A DNA stretch of 64,000 bases from an uncultured Sphingomonas sp. (GCF_946478955.1 NZ_CAMLDL010000008.1:1-64000), one strand, 5' to 3'; shown: positions 29,018 through 38,071, numbered from the stretch's first letter. The notes: generated from the letters alone by a model not told the origin. Program-made: numbers and translations.

Positions 29018-29824
29018 ATGGACATTATCGCCGCGCATCAACAGGGACTGATCGAACGACTGGATGAAGAGTGTGACGCGCTCGCCGGTCGGCCAACGGA
29101 TTATGGGCAGCGCGCGGTCGTCCTCCACCATTTATATGATCACAGCGTTGGCGCCCACGGCTGGACCCTATTGGAAGCGCGGCGGCAGCTCGATACGGCG
29201 GCCGCGATTGCCGCGCTTCGCAAGAAGGTCGGCAAATTCTGGCTGCGCCGCGGTAAGCGGGATGAGGCGGCGGCGGCGTTGGATGCGTTGTCAGCTGCAT
29301 TAGGCGAAATGGCCCAACGGCGATGTGTGGCGGCGTATCGCGCCTACCGAATGACGGCGACGTCGGCGCTGGAGGAGGAAGCCAGCGCAGACCTGCCGCC
29401 ACCGCTCGCGTTACTGCTGGGTGAATGTCACGCGCGGCGCCGGGCCGGCGTGCCGCTCACCATCCAGACCTGCCAACAGATGTTCAGCGAAAGTGAAGCA
29501 ATGCTCGCGGACGATCCCGCGCGTAGCTCGCTTGAGGCGGCGTGGGCGATGATTGCCGCGACATCGATGGGCAAGCAGGCGCGGCGCGTAGTACGCGACG
29601 AATTGACGGAAGCGGATTTCGCGCGGGCCGAGAAAAAGGGTTGGGCGAAGTTGGAAAAGGCGGTGCGTCACGATCCGGCACTGCCAACCGCATTCCATAT
29701 TAATCCGGCACAACATTTCTATGCCCTGCAAAACAGCGTCGCGGAAAAAAAGCGCAAGGAGCTGCGCGACGCAGCCGACGCAGACGGGGATACGGTCGCG
29801 ATCGCGGTGGCCGCCGCGGCCTGA
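29018..29824 (+). CDS. Hypothetical protein (268 residues)
   Basis: Not recognised. The protein is soluble-looking, largely helical, and starts MDIIAAHQQGLIERLDEECD. It contains the segment LYDHSVGAHGWTLLEARRQL, a basic patch RKKVGKFWLRRGKRDEA, CHARRRAGVPLTIQTCQQMF, and a C-terminal WAKLEKAVRHDPALPTAFHI then NPAQHFYALQNSVAEKKRKE. No signal peptide or membrane segment. Coding is supported by length and high-GC codon bias. It follows the tonB terminator and converges with dipZ 5 bases away. The start could be a few codons later. Confidence 0.7.
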   Translation: MDIIAAHQQGLIERLDEECDALAGRPTDYGQRAVVLHHLYDHSVGAHGWTLLEARRQLDTAAAIAALRKKVGKFWLRRGKRDEAAAALDALSAALGEMAQRRCVAAYRAYRMTATSALEEEASADLPPPLALLLGECHARRRAGVPLTIQTCQQMFSESEAMLADDPARSSLEAAWAMIAATSMGKQARRVVRDELTEADFARAEKKGWAKLEKAVRHDPALPTAFHINPAQHFYALQNSVAEKKRKELRDAADADGDTVAIAVAAAA

Positions 29825-29829
29825 ACCAT

Positions 29830-31539
29830 TCACCCAAAGGTGAAGGCGAACGCTTCGGCGCCAGGATCAAGAAATTCGATGGTGAACAACCGCTCGCCAG
29901 TGCCGGATTTTTGCCGGACGAGTTGGTACAGACGCTGTTCTTTAATGACGCCTTCACCCTGCGCATCAACATCAAGCCCATGATCGGCGCCTGGTACACC
30001 GCCGTCGAGAAGCACTCGCACGCGAACAGCCTTGCTAGAGGTGCTTCCCAACACAAGATGGAGGTCACGGCCTCGGAATCGGAACATGAGACGATTGCTC
30101 GGGTCGAGCGATACAAGACGTTGCGGCTCGACACGGTAGCGCCCGCCTAGCGTCCATTGATTGAGGGCGAGAGTTGCCGAAGGCGTGAAGGTCAGTTCAC
30201 CCTTACCGAGCCCCCCGCTCGGCACAAAGTTCGCCGCGCGGGCATAGCCAAGATAGGTTTCGGGGCTCCGGTCGGCGGTACGGTCGGGGGCCAAACTGAC
30301 CCCGGTAGTGACCGCGTTACCGGCGGGCGGCAAATTGGTCGCCCCGGCCTCGATCAAGAGCGAGCGGATTGCCGCTTCCGTCACGTCCTCGCGCCCTTCG
30401 CCGAAATGATGATAGCGGAGGCGGCCGTTGGCATCGGCGAGGTAATGGGCGGGCCAATATTGGTTGTTGAAGGCACGCCAGATGATGAGATTGTTGTCCA
30501 GTGCGACCGGATAGGTGATGCCAAAGTCTGCGACCGCTTTGCGGACGTTGGCCGGGTTGCGCTCAAACGCGAATTCGGGGGCGTGAACGCCAATTACGAC
30601 AAGGCCAGAGTTGCGGTATTTTTCGGCCCAGTCGCGCACATATGGGATCGAGCGGATGCAGTTGATGCAGCTGTAGGTCCAGAAGTCGACCAACACGACC
30701 TTGCCCTTCAGCTGTTCGTTGGTGAGCGGTGGCGAGTTGAGCCACAGATCCGCATCGTTGAGCGTGGGAAGCGATCCCTCATCGGGTAGCGGCTTCGACC
30801 GGTCGGTGACGGTCGAGAGCTGGCGCTGCTCCATTCCGAGCAGGCCGGCGAGGCGATTTTCGATAGCGAAAGTCTGGGTAGTCGAAAGATTGGCGAGAAT
30901 CTTTGTATCCGCGCCAAAACCGATCGCGGCAACCGCGACAAGGATTAGGACACCGAGCAGCTGACGGATGCGCTCACCCGCGCCGATTGACCGCTTCATC
31001 GCCGCGAACAGGCGGCCCCCGGCGAGCAACGCAAGCGCAAGGCTGGTCGCTGCGCCGAGCGCATAAGCGAGAAGAAGCAGGGCAGTGGTACTGTTGGTCC
31101 CCGAAATAGCCGCTCCGGTTAGAATGATGCCTAGGATGGGGCCGGCGCAGGGGGCCCACAGCAAGCCCGTCGCGATGCCGAGCAGGATCGACGAGCCGAA
31201 TCCGCCGCTGTCGCGGGCGGAAAGGCGGTCACCGGTGGCGACGAGCGGCTGCATGACCTTCGCGGACAGGCTCGGGACAATCAGGAGCAACGCAAAGAAC
31301 GCGAGGACGGCAAGGGCAATCCACCGGCCGATGCTGTTGGCAGCGACCGCCGCTTCACCGCCGACGGCGGCAAGGGTTGCGACCCCGGCAAAGGTGATCG
31401 CCATTCCCGCGAGCATCGGCAGACCGTTGGTAAGGAATGGTCGGTCGGCGCGGGCGAAGACGAAGGGTAGCACCGGCAGAATGCAGGGGCTGAGGATGGT
31501 CAATATGCCGCCTACGTAGGCGAGCAGCAGGATAAGCAT
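29830..31539 (-). CDS. DipZ-like fusion: CcdA membrane domain plus TlpA-type thioredoxin plus C-terminal beta domain
   Basis: 569 residues. Residues 1-220 form a CcdA/DsbD-like multi-span membrane domain (YVGGILTILSPCILPVLPFV with the reactive Cys; LLWAPCAGPILGI with the second). After a linker comes a thioredoxin-like domain with redox motif WTYSCINCIRSIPYV near residue 290. The last 130 residues form a beta-rich domain (NRLMFRFRGRDLHLVLGSTS, VRVRVLLDGGVPGADHGLDV) as in DipZ proteins. It should carry electrons from cytoplasmic thioredoxin to the periplasm. It begins at the stop of msrB (one-base TGATG overlap), so MsrB is a likely client. Confidence 0.92.
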   Translation of the reverse strand: MLILLLAYVGGILTILSPCILPVLPFVFARADRPFLTNGLPMLAGMAITFAGVATLAAVGGEAAVAANSIGRWIALAVLAFFALLLIVPSLSAKVMQPLVATGDRLSARDSGGFGSSILLGIATGLLWAPCAGPILGIILTGAAISGTNSTTALLLLAYALGAATSLALALLAGGRLFAAMKRSIGAGERIRQLLGVLILVAVAAIGFGADTKILANLSTTQTFAIENRLAGLLGMEQRQLSTVTDRSKPLPDEGSLPTLNDADLWLNSPPLTNEQLKGKVVLVDFWTYSCINCIRSIPYVRDWAEKYRNSGLVVIGVHAPEFAFERNPANVRKAVADFGITYPVALDNNLIIWRAFNNQYWPAHYLADANGRLRYHHFGEGREDVTEAAIRSLLIEAGATNLPPAGNAVTTGVSLAPDRTADRSPETYLGYARAANFVPSGGLGKGELTFTPSATLALNQWTLGGRYRVEPQRLVSLDPSNRLMFRFRGRDLHLVLGSTSSKAVRVRVLLDGGVPGADHGLDVDAQGEGVIKEQRLYQLVRQKSGTGERLFTIEFLDPGAEAFAFTFG

Positions 31540-32045
31540 CAGGCGGCGCTACCCGGCCTGAACTGGAGCGAAAGTCCGTTGATGCAGTGACGCTTGCCGG
31601 TGGGCCGCGGACCGTCGTTGAAAACATGGCCAAGATGCCCGCCGCATCGGCGGCAATGTTCCTCGGTGCGTGCCATTCCGAAGGTCCTATCGCTGCGGTA
31701 CGAGACAGCGTTTGGAAGTGCGGCGTAGAAGCTGGGCCAGCCGGTCCCGCTTTCAAACTTTGTGGCCGACGAGAAGAGGGGAAGCGCGCACCCTGCGCAG
31801 ACGAAGGTTCCCTTGCGATGTTCCGCCAATAGCGGACTGGTAAAGGCGCGCTCAGTGCCGTCTTCGCGCAGGATATGGAAGCGAGAGGTGCCGAGGCGGG
31901 CTTTCCATTGCGCGGGCGTGAAGCTGACCGAGAATTGTTCGGCGGAGGCGCGGCCGCTGTGCAGCGCGACGGCAGCGCCGCCAACCGCGACCAAGGCGCC
32001 CATGCCCATGAACGCGCGACGATCGAGGGGACTATTGCTCAACAT
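31539..32045 (-). CDS. msrB: Exported peptide-methionine (R)-S-oxide reductase
   Basis: 168 residues. The N-terminus DRRAFMGMGALVAVGGAAVA is a twin-arginine-type signal, so export to the periplasm via Tat is predicted. The MsrB domain has zinc cysteines CAGC and CRRCGGHLGHVF, the substrate motif GTGWPSFY and the catalytic Cys in RHCINGLSLQF. It reduces methionine-R-sulfoxide in oxidised proteins. A site AAGGAT precedes the ATG at 32045. Coupled to the DipZ-like gene, the probable source of reducing power. Confidence 0.95.
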   Translation of the reverse strand: MLSNSPLDRRAFMGMGALVAVGGAAVALHSGRASAEQFSVSFTPAQWKARLGTSRFHILREDGTERAFTSPLLAEHRKGTFVCAGCALPLFSSATKFESGTGWPSFYAALPNAVSYRSDRTFGMARTEEHCRRCGGHLGHVFNDGPRPTGKRHCINGLSLQFRPGSAA

Positions 32046-32126
32046 GGCAGATCCTTTCCAAGCGCCCCCGCTGGGTCGGTTGGGATTTAAGGCCCGACTG
32101 CTTTTACACTCGATGAACGAGGCAGC

Positions 32127-33890
32127 CTAATGGTCGAATTGCAGGCGGGCGAGCCGGGCGTATAGTCCGTCCTGCGCCGTCAGGGTCGAGTGGGTGCCTT
32201 CCTCGACGATCCGGCCGCCGTCCATGACAATGATGCGATCGGCCGCCCGGACGGTGGCGAGGCGGTGGGCGATCACTATGGTCGTGCGTTGCCCCATCAA
32301 CCGGTCGAGTGCGTCCTGAACGAGCCGTTCGCTTTCGGCATCGAGCGCGCTGGTGGCTTCGTCGAGGAGAAGGAGCGGGGCGTCGCGGCGCAGCAGGGCG
32401 CGGGCGATGGCAATGCGTTGGCGCTGGCCGCCCGAGAGGCGCGCGCCGCCTTCGCCCATATAGGTGTCTAGACCTTCGGGCAGCTTGCGCAGAAATTCCT
32501 CGGCATTGGCGTCGCGCGCAGCGCGCCAGATCTCGTCATCCGTCGCGTCCCAATTGCCGTAGCGGAGGTTGTCGCGGGCGGAAGCGGCGAAGATCACAAC
32601 CTCCTGCGGGACCATCGCCATCCGGGCGCGGATGGCCGCTGGGTCGGCATCTTTCAGATCGACACCATCGAGCAGGACGCGGCCGCCCTGCGGGTCGTAG
32701 AAGCGTTCGGCGAGCTGGAACAGGGTCGTCTTGCCCGCACCCGACGGACCGACAACGGCGAGCCGTTCGTTCGGCCGAACCTTCAGCGTGAAATTCTCCA
32801 GCGCCGACGCATCGGGGCGCGTCGGGTAATGGAAGGTGACGTCATCAAACGTCAGTTGACCTTCGGGCGGCGTTGGCAAGGCGACCGGCGTTCCGGGCGC
32901 GGCGATCGTCGGCTTGACGTTGAGCAACTCGTCCAACCGCTCCGACGCACCGGCGGCGCGCAGGAGGTCGCCATAAACCTCCGATAAAGCCCCGAATGCG
33001 CCGGACAGCAGGCCGCCATACAGGACGAAGGCTGCGATAGTGCCGCCCGACATCTTGCCTGACGACACGTCAATGGCGCCCTGCCAAATGACCAGCGTGA
33101 TGGCGGTGAAGAGCAGGGTGATGACAATCGCGGTCATCGCCGCACGGGTGATGATCCGTTTCTTGGCGGTGGCGAAGACCGTTTCGGTGGCGGTCGTGAA
33201 CCGCTCCGTCTCACGGTATTGCTGGTTGAAGGCCTGGACGATCTTCATCGACCCCAGCACTTCGCCGGTCATGGTGCCGACGTCGGCGATCCGATCCTGA
33301 CTTTTGGTCGAAATCGAGCGGACACGGCGGCCAAGAATGGTGATCGGCACGACCACGAACGGAATGCCCAGCAACATCATCCCGGCGAGCTTTGGCGCCA
33401 GATAAAACATGACACCGGCGCACACGACACCCATGACGATGTTACGCAGGGCGACCGATACGGTGGTGCCGACAACCTGTTCGATGATGGTCGTGTCGAC
33501 GGTGATGCGGCTGGTGATTTCCGCCGGCCGATTTTCTTCAAAAAAGCCCGGCGAGAGGCGCAGAAGGTTGCGATACACCGCCTCGCGAATATCGGCGACG
33601 ACCCGTTCGCCAAGCCAGCTCACGAAATAGAAGCGCGTTGCAGTAGCGAGCGCCATCACCACCACCAGCATCAGCAGATATTCAAACCAGCGTGCGATGT
33701 CGCCCGTGCCGGAAAAGCCGCGGTCGATGATGAGCTTGAAGGCGTAAGGGACGCCGGAGGTTGCCCCCGCCGCCACCAGCAAGGCGATTGCTGCGCCGAT
33801 GATGTGGCCGGGGTATCGCTTCGCGAACCCCCACACCATACCGAGACTGGAAAGCGACTTGCCCTTGGGCGGTTCAGCGTTCGATGCCAT
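32127..33890 (-). CDS. ABC exporter, transmembrane plus ATP-binding fusion
   Basis: About 587 residues. Residues 15-310 form a six-helix exporter domain (IIGAAIALLVAAGATSGVPY, VVMALATATRFYFVSWLGER). The nucleotide-binding domain has Walker A GPSGAGKTTLF, signature RLSGGQRQRIAIARALL, Walker B LLLLDEATSALD and the switch His in TTIVIAHRLATV. This half-transporter probably works as a homodimer of the MsbA/LmrA type; the substrate cannot be told. The start was placed at MASNAEPPKGKSL (33890) rather than 33926. Divergent from phaZ. Confidence 0.92.
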   Translation of the reverse strand: MASNAEPPKGKSLSSLGMVWGFAKRYPGHIIGAAIALLVAAGATSGVPYAFKLIIDRGFSGTGDIARWFEYLLMLVVVMALATATRFYFVSWLGERVVADIREAVYRNLLRLSPGFFEENRPAEITSRITVDTTIIEQVVGTTVSVALRNIVMGVVCAGVMFYLAPKLAGMMLLGIPFVVVPITILGRRVRSISTKSQDRIADVGTMTGEVLGSMKIVQAFNQQYRETERFTTATETVFATAKKRIITRAAMTAIVITLLFTAITLVIWQGAIDVSSGKMSGGTIAAFVLYGGLLSGAFGALSEVYGDLLRAAGASERLDELLNVKPTIAAPGTPVALPTPPEGQLTFDDVTFHYPTRPDASALENFTLKVRPNERLAVVGPSGAGKTTLFQLAERFYDPQGGRVLLDGVDLKDADPAAIRARMAMVPQEVVIFAASARDNLRYGNWDATDDEIWRAARDANAEEFLRKLPEGLDTYMGEGGARLSGGQRQRIAIARALLRRDAPLLLLDEATSALDAESERLVQDALDRLMGQRTTIVIAHRLATVRAADRIIVMDGGRIVEEGTHSTLTAQDGLYARLARLQFDH

Positions 33891-34025
33891 GGGCAGCGCC
33901 CTAGCAGTGTGGCCGTTCGGGCTCAATCACTGCATTGCAGCGATTGCGGTGCAGCATAGGGGTTGCGGTTCGTGGAAAGCGGTTCCAAAGTCCGCACCAC
34001 GTGCTTACGCAATCAAGGAAATTTC

Positions 34026-35255
34026 ATGCTCTATGACGCCTATGAGGTGCAACGCTCGCTGCTGACCGGCGCGAGCAAGCTGGCGAACCTCGGCGCTGGG
34101 TGGCTTAACAATCCGGCCAACCCGTTTGGATATTCGTCGATGGGGCCGATGGTCGCAGCTGGCCTTTCGGTTTTCGCAAGTGCGTCTGCACCGCGCGGAA
34201 AGCCGGCGTTCGGCCTGATCAAGACCATGGTTGGCAAGAAAGAGGTCGCGGTTGACGAGGACGTCATTGTCCGCAGGCCGTTTGGCAACCTCATCCGTTT
34301 CCGCAAGGATGTAGAGGACAAGGGCGACCCGCTTCTCATCGTTGCACCAATGTCGGGGCACTATGCGACGCTGCTCCGCGGCACGGTTGAGCGGATGATC
34401 CCGAAACATGACGTCTTTGTGACCGATTGGGCCGACGCAAAAATGATCCCGACTGAGGCCGGTAAGTTCGACCTCGACGATTATGTCGATTATCTCATCG
34501 AATTTATGGAGGCGATCAATGAGGAGACTGGCGAGCGCCCCAACGTTCTTGCCGTTTGCCAGCCATCGGTTCCCGCCTTTGCCGCCACCGCGATCATGAA
34601 CGCCGACAAGAATCCGGCGCGGCCCAAAACGCTGACGATGATGGGCGGTCCGGTTGACACGCGCAAGGCGCCGACGGCGGTCAACACGCTAGCGACCGAA
34701 CGGCCGCACGTGTGGTTCCAACAGAATGTGATTGCCACCGTGCCGATGATTTATCCCGGGTCGGGGCGTAAGGTATATCCCGGCTTCCTGCAGCTGGCCG
34801 GCTTCATGACCATGAACCTGGGCAGCCACCTGATTAGCCATTGGGAAATGTTCAAACATCTGGTCGTTGGCGATGATGAAAGCGCCGATGCGACGCGCAA
34901 ATTCTACGACGAATATCTGTCCGTCTGCGACATGACCGCCGAATTTTACCTGCAGACGATCGACGTCGTCTTCCAAACGCACGCGCTGCCGAAGGGCGAA
35001 TATATGCACCGCGGCAAACGGGTCGACCCGTCAGCGATCACGGATACCGCGCTGCTGGCCATCGAGGGTGAGCGCGACGATATTTCGGGGATCGGCCAGA
35101 CTCGCGCGGCGTTGGACCTGGCGCCCAAGTTGGCGGCCGACAAGAAACAGTATCTGCTAGCCAAGGATGTTGGCCATTACGGCATCTTCAATGGCCGCAA
35201 ATGGCGCGAGAAAATTGCGCCGGTCGTCGAGAAATTCATCGCCGCCAACGCCTAA
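34026..35255 (+). CDS. phaZ: Intracellular polyhydroxyalkanoate (PHB) depolymerase
   Basis: 409 residues matching the intracellular PhaZ family: MLYDAYEVQRSLLTGASKLA, ASASAPRGKPAFGL, VAPMSGHYATLLRGTVERM, VFVTDWADAKMIP, and the nucleophile segment VLAVCQPSVPAFAAT, in which a cysteine replaces the lipase serine. C-terminal LLAIEGERDDISGIGQT and DVGHYGIFNGRKW supply the acid and His. It mobilises stored PHB. No PHA synthase or phasin is in the window. AAGGAA precedes the ATG at 34026. Its TAA overlaps the TAG of the convergent MFS gene. Confidence 0.93.
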   Translation: MLYDAYEVQRSLLTGASKLANLGAGWLNNPANPFGYSSMGPMVAAGLSVFASASAPRGKPAFGLIKTMVGKKEVAVDEDVIVRRPFGNLIRFRKDVEDKGDPLLIVAPMSGHYATLLRGTVERMIPKHDVFVTDWADAKMIPTEAGKFDLDDYVDYLIEFMEAINEETGERPNVLAVCQPSVPAFAATAIMNADKNPARPKTLTMMGGPVDTRKAPTAVNTLATERPHVWFQQNVIATVPMIYPGSGRKVYPGFLQLAGFMTMNLGSHLISHWEMFKHLVVGDDESADATRKFYDEYLSVCDMTAEFYLQTIDVVFQTHALPKGEYMHRGKRVDPSAITDTALLAIEGERDDISGIGQTRAALDLAPKLAADKKQYLLAKDVGHYGIFNGRKWREKIAPVVEKFIAANA

Positions 35256-36643
35256 CGGCGAAGTGTGACGCCGCCGCGTAGTCCAAAATAGGACGACAAG
35301 CCGGCGGCAACGCAAACCGCGGCGAAGATTTGCATGGCGACGGTAAAGGGCGGCAACAGTGCTGCCCCTTGCTGAGCGAACACCGGGCCGAGTGCTGCAA
35401 CCGCTATCAGCGATCCAGTGCGGGACATTGCGCTGTTGAAACCTGAGGCCATACCGGTGTGGCGGTCATCGACCGACGACAGCACGGCGTTGGTCAGCGG
35501 CGCGACTGCCGCAGCCATGCCGATCGATAGGACTAGAATACCTGGAAAGGCATCCGTCCAGTAATTCTGGCCCTGGGACAGACGCGTTTCCAGCCAAATC
35601 CCGACCGCTACCAGCATCGGGCCTATCGTAAGCGGCCAGAGCGGTCCCGTGCGTTCGGCAATCTTTCCCATCATCGGCGAGGCCACGCCCAGCAGGATCG
35701 ACAGCGGTAACAGTGACATGCCCGCCGCGACTGGTGAGTAACCGCCAACGTTGATCAGAATATAAGGGATCAACATCGTTGCCGCGCCGAACGCACCATA
35801 AAGCAGGAACGTCATCAGGTTGAGCGCGCTGAAACATCGGTTCGAAAACATCGTCAGCGGGATCATGGCGCCGTCGCCCAACCGCCGTTCGGCAAGAATG
35901 AACGCAACGAGCAACGCGGCGCCGGCCAGCACTGTAATGATCGAGATGCCGTCTGCATGGCCCGCCGACGACCACCGGGTCAGACCATAGGATAGTGCGG
36001 CAAGGCAGGCGGTCGCGAGGAGCGCCCCCCAATGGTCAAGTTTACCGGAGGTGCGGATCGTTGATTCCGGCACTTTCGTCACCGCGATAGCTATTGCGAC
36101 AATGACCAGCGGTACATTAACCCAGAAAATTGACGGCCATCCCGCATGGTCGACGAGCCAGCCGCCTAACAACGGAGCAATTGCGGCGGCAATTGCTCCA
36201 GCCGCCGCCCAAATTCCCACGGCGCTACCCCGGGCCTCGCCTTCATAGGCATCATGCAACAAGGCAAGGCTGTTGGGCAGCAGCAGGGCGGCGCCCAGAC
36301 CCTGCAGCACGCGGCCGATCAATAACGGTTCGATCGTCCGGGATAGCGCGCAGAGTATTGATGCGACGCCAAACAGGACCGTGCCAATCACCAGCCAGCG
36401 TCGGCGACCCTGCCGATCACCTAGCGCCCCACCCAGAAGGATCAGTGCCGCGAGGGGTAGGGTATAGGCGTTAATCACCCATTGAACCTCGGCCGCGTTG
36501 GCCCCTGTTCCGTCGCGAATAGTCGGCAATGCGACGTTGAGGATCGACCCATCAATGAAGCTGAGCGACGATGCCGCGACGGACATCACCAGCGTCCAAA
36601 TGGGTGCTGCCCGGTCAGCGGTCCTGGCGGCAGCTGTAGTCAT
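35252..36643 (-). CDS. MFS transporter, DHA2 (14-helix drug:H+ antiporter) type
   Basis: 463 residues, many membrane helices. N-terminal SFIDGSILNVALPTIRDGTG, VQWVINAYTLPLAALILLGG and GALGDRQGRRRWLVIGTVLF are the DHA2/EmrB motifs (motif A between helices 2 and 3). A conserved GSAVGIWAAAGAIAAAIAPL follows. Exports a hydrophobic compound, unknown which. It overlaps the stop of the DUF4126 gene by ATGA (36640-36643), so the two are coupled. Confidence 0.9.
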   Translation of the reverse strand: MTTAAARTADRAAPIWTLVMSVAASSLSFIDGSILNVALPTIRDGTGANAAEVQWVINAYTLPLAALILLGGALGDRQGRRRWLVIGTVLFGVASILCALSRTIEPLLIGRVLQGLGAALLLPNSLALLHDAYEGEARGSAVGIWAAAGAIAAAIAPLLGGWLVDHAGWPSIFWVNVPLVIVAIAIAVTKVPESTIRTSGKLDHWGALLATACLAALSYGLTRWSSAGHADGISIITVLAGAALLVAFILAERRLGDGAMIPLTMFSNRCFSALNLMTFLLYGAFGAATMLIPYILINVGGYSPVAAGMSLLPLSILLGVASPMMGKIAERTGPLWPLTIGPMLVAVGIWLETRLSQGQNYWTDAFPGILVLSIGMAAAVAPLTNAVLSSVDDRHTGMASGFNSAMSRTGSLIAVAALGPVFAQQGAALLPPFTVAMQIFAAVCVAAGLSSYFGLRGGVTLRR

Positions 36644-37275
36644 GCGGATGGCGGCGTAACGTCCTTCATCGGCCGTGGTCGCGGAGGCGGTGCGACGGTT
36701 TCAAGAAATGTCTTGATCGCCCGGCGGGCCGCAATCACCAGCCAGATTGACAGCAGCACCAGGATCAGGGCGATCAACGCCGCAGCGACCGGATTGGCAA
36801 TGGCCAGTGCGAGCAGGCCGCCCGTCACGACATCTTCGGTTGTAGAGGCGACCACGTTGCTGACGGGCTCCGGGCTCATATTGATCATCGCACGGGCGCC
36901 CGCCTTGCCGGCATGGGCCATCGCCGACAGGCCGCCGCCAAGCAGGAAACTTGCCACCTGCCAGGTCGGGTCGGCGCTGTTAACGATGGCGGCGGACAGT
37001 AGCGCCCCGCCGACCGGCCGAATGAAGCTGTGAATACTGTCCCAAGCACTGTCGACCCACGCGATCTTATCCGCGAAAAACTCCATGAAGGTGCCGACCG
37101 CCGCAATTGCGATGATCCAGTTGTTGGCGAGGATATCCAGCGCATGGAGATTGTCAGGCATGGCAATGTAGCCAAATTTCATCGCCAGACCGGTGACCAG
37201 CGTAACGAGATACAGCCGCCAGCCCGCAAGCAGGCTGGTCGATGCGGCAAGGGCCATCAATTCAACCGGGCTCAT
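36640..37275 (-). CDS. DUF4126 membrane protein
   Basis: 211 residues with 5-6 predicted helices (LMALAASTSLLAGWRLYLVT, WIIAIAAVGTFMEFFADKIA, ALIALILVLLSIWLVIAARR) and the DUF4126 hallmark FADKIAWVDSAWDSIHSFIR followed by PVGGALLSAA. Function unknown. The leader just upstream holds two mutually exclusive hairpins, one of which buries the GGAGG ribosome binding site. Co-translated with the downstream MFS gene. Confidence 0.85.
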   Translation of the reverse strand: MSPVELMALAASTSLLAGWRLYLVTLVTGLAMKFGYIAMPDNLHALDILANNWIIAIAAVGTFMEFFADKIAWVDSAWDSIHSFIRPVGGALLSAAIVNSADPTWQVASFLLGGGLSAMAHAGKAGARAMINMSPEPVSNVVASTTEDVVTGGLLALAIANPVAAALIALILVLLSIWLVIAARRAIKTFLETVAPPPRPRPMKDVTPPSA

Positions 37276-37319
37276 ACCTACTGCCTCCCCACCATCAATG
37301 GAGGCAGAGGGTGGGGGAG
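37276..37319 (-). promoter_or_regulatory. Leader of the DUF4126 gene with ribosome-binding-site-sequestering hairpin
   Basis: On the minus strand the GGAGG site (37288-37284) lies 8 bases before the ATG at 37275. It is within the 3' arm of a perfect 8-bp hairpin, CTGCCTCC at 37307-37300 pairing with GGAGGCAG at 37288-37281. A second pairing, CCCCACC (37316-37310) with GGTGGGG (37293-37287), competes with it. It could be a translational switch or a repeat that happens to overlap the leader. Confidence 0.45.
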
Positions 37320-37421
37320 TAATGGGTCGATTGCAAGACTAGCTGTTCGAACGGGGGTCTTGCGAGCGGCGACGTCACAATTCACAATCTCCGGGTTAGT
37401 GCTGCATGCTGAGGGGGAGTT

Positions 37422-37913
37422 ATGAAGCCATTTGCTGCTGCGATGCTGTTATCTTGCGCACTCCTGGCGGCGTCGTCATCCGCAGCAACGACGCAGGGCG
37501 TACCAATGTTTGGCTGTTGGGCGCTCGATACCTCAAAATTGCCGATGCCGCCGGAGGCTCGACCGAAGAGTGTGACGATGTGCTTTGCCGATGCGGCTAG
37601 CGGCAAGGTCGCGATGAAGGTGGATATTGTCACGCCTGACGGGGCGACGGTGCATTCAGACGGCGTTTATCCGCTCGATGGCACGCCGACCCCGCCGCGC
37701 GAGGGGACGATGGAAGCGGATATCGCGGCAGTTCGGATGCCGGCGCCCAATGTGATTGTTATGGCGCTGGGCAAGGACAAGCATATGGCCTCGACGCGCA
37801 TATATGCGGCGCTACCTGGCGGTCAGGCGATGCGGGAGACGACCGTCTATTACGCCGAGGATGGGGCGTCGAACACGCGGATCAATGAGTTTCGGCGGGT
37901 AAAGGGGAGGTAA
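37422..37913 (+). CDS. Secreted hypothetical protein (163 residues)
   Basis: Signal peptide MKPFAAAMLLSCALLAASSS with AxA-type cleavage near SSAA. The mature part, GCWALDTSKLPMPPEARPKS followed by TMCFADAASGKVAMKVDIVT, has two cysteines and a beta-rich pattern ending YYAEDGASNTRINEFRRVKG. I recognise no family; it resembles small lipocalin-like periplasmic proteins of sphingomonads, but that is only an impression. It stands alone between divergent DUF4126 and convergent thiolase genes. Confidence 0.72.
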   Translation: MKPFAAAMLLSCALLAASSSAATTQGVPMFGCWALDTSKLPMPPEARPKSVTMCFADAASGKVAMKVDIVTPDGATVHSDGVYPLDGTPTPPREGTMEADIAAVRMPAPNVIVMALGKDKHMASTRIYAALPGGQAMRETTVYYAEDGASNTRINEFRRVKGR

Positions 37914-37923
37914 GCGGCGAGGC

Positions 37924-37980
37924 CGTCACGGGAGGCGCTTTCACCATGCTGGCGCATGGTTGTCGCTTTCACCCGTGACG
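37924..37980. repeat. Nested inverted repeat between convergent genes
   Basis: Outer arms CGTCACGGG (37924-37932) and CCCGTGACG (37972-37980) are perfectly complementary over 9 bp; inner arms ACCATGC (37943-37949) and GCATGGT (37954-37960) pair over 7 bp around TGGC. No U-run follows, so it is probably a REP-type element, although its place between convergent genes would also suit a bidirectional terminator. Confidence 0.65.
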
Positions 37981-38071
37981 TCGATCCGGTCGCTTGCGCG
38001 CCGGTCGGCCGGCCTTTCCCGTCTATCGAATAAGCCGCACTCGCTACGCTCCGTTTGGCTTAATCTCTGCG

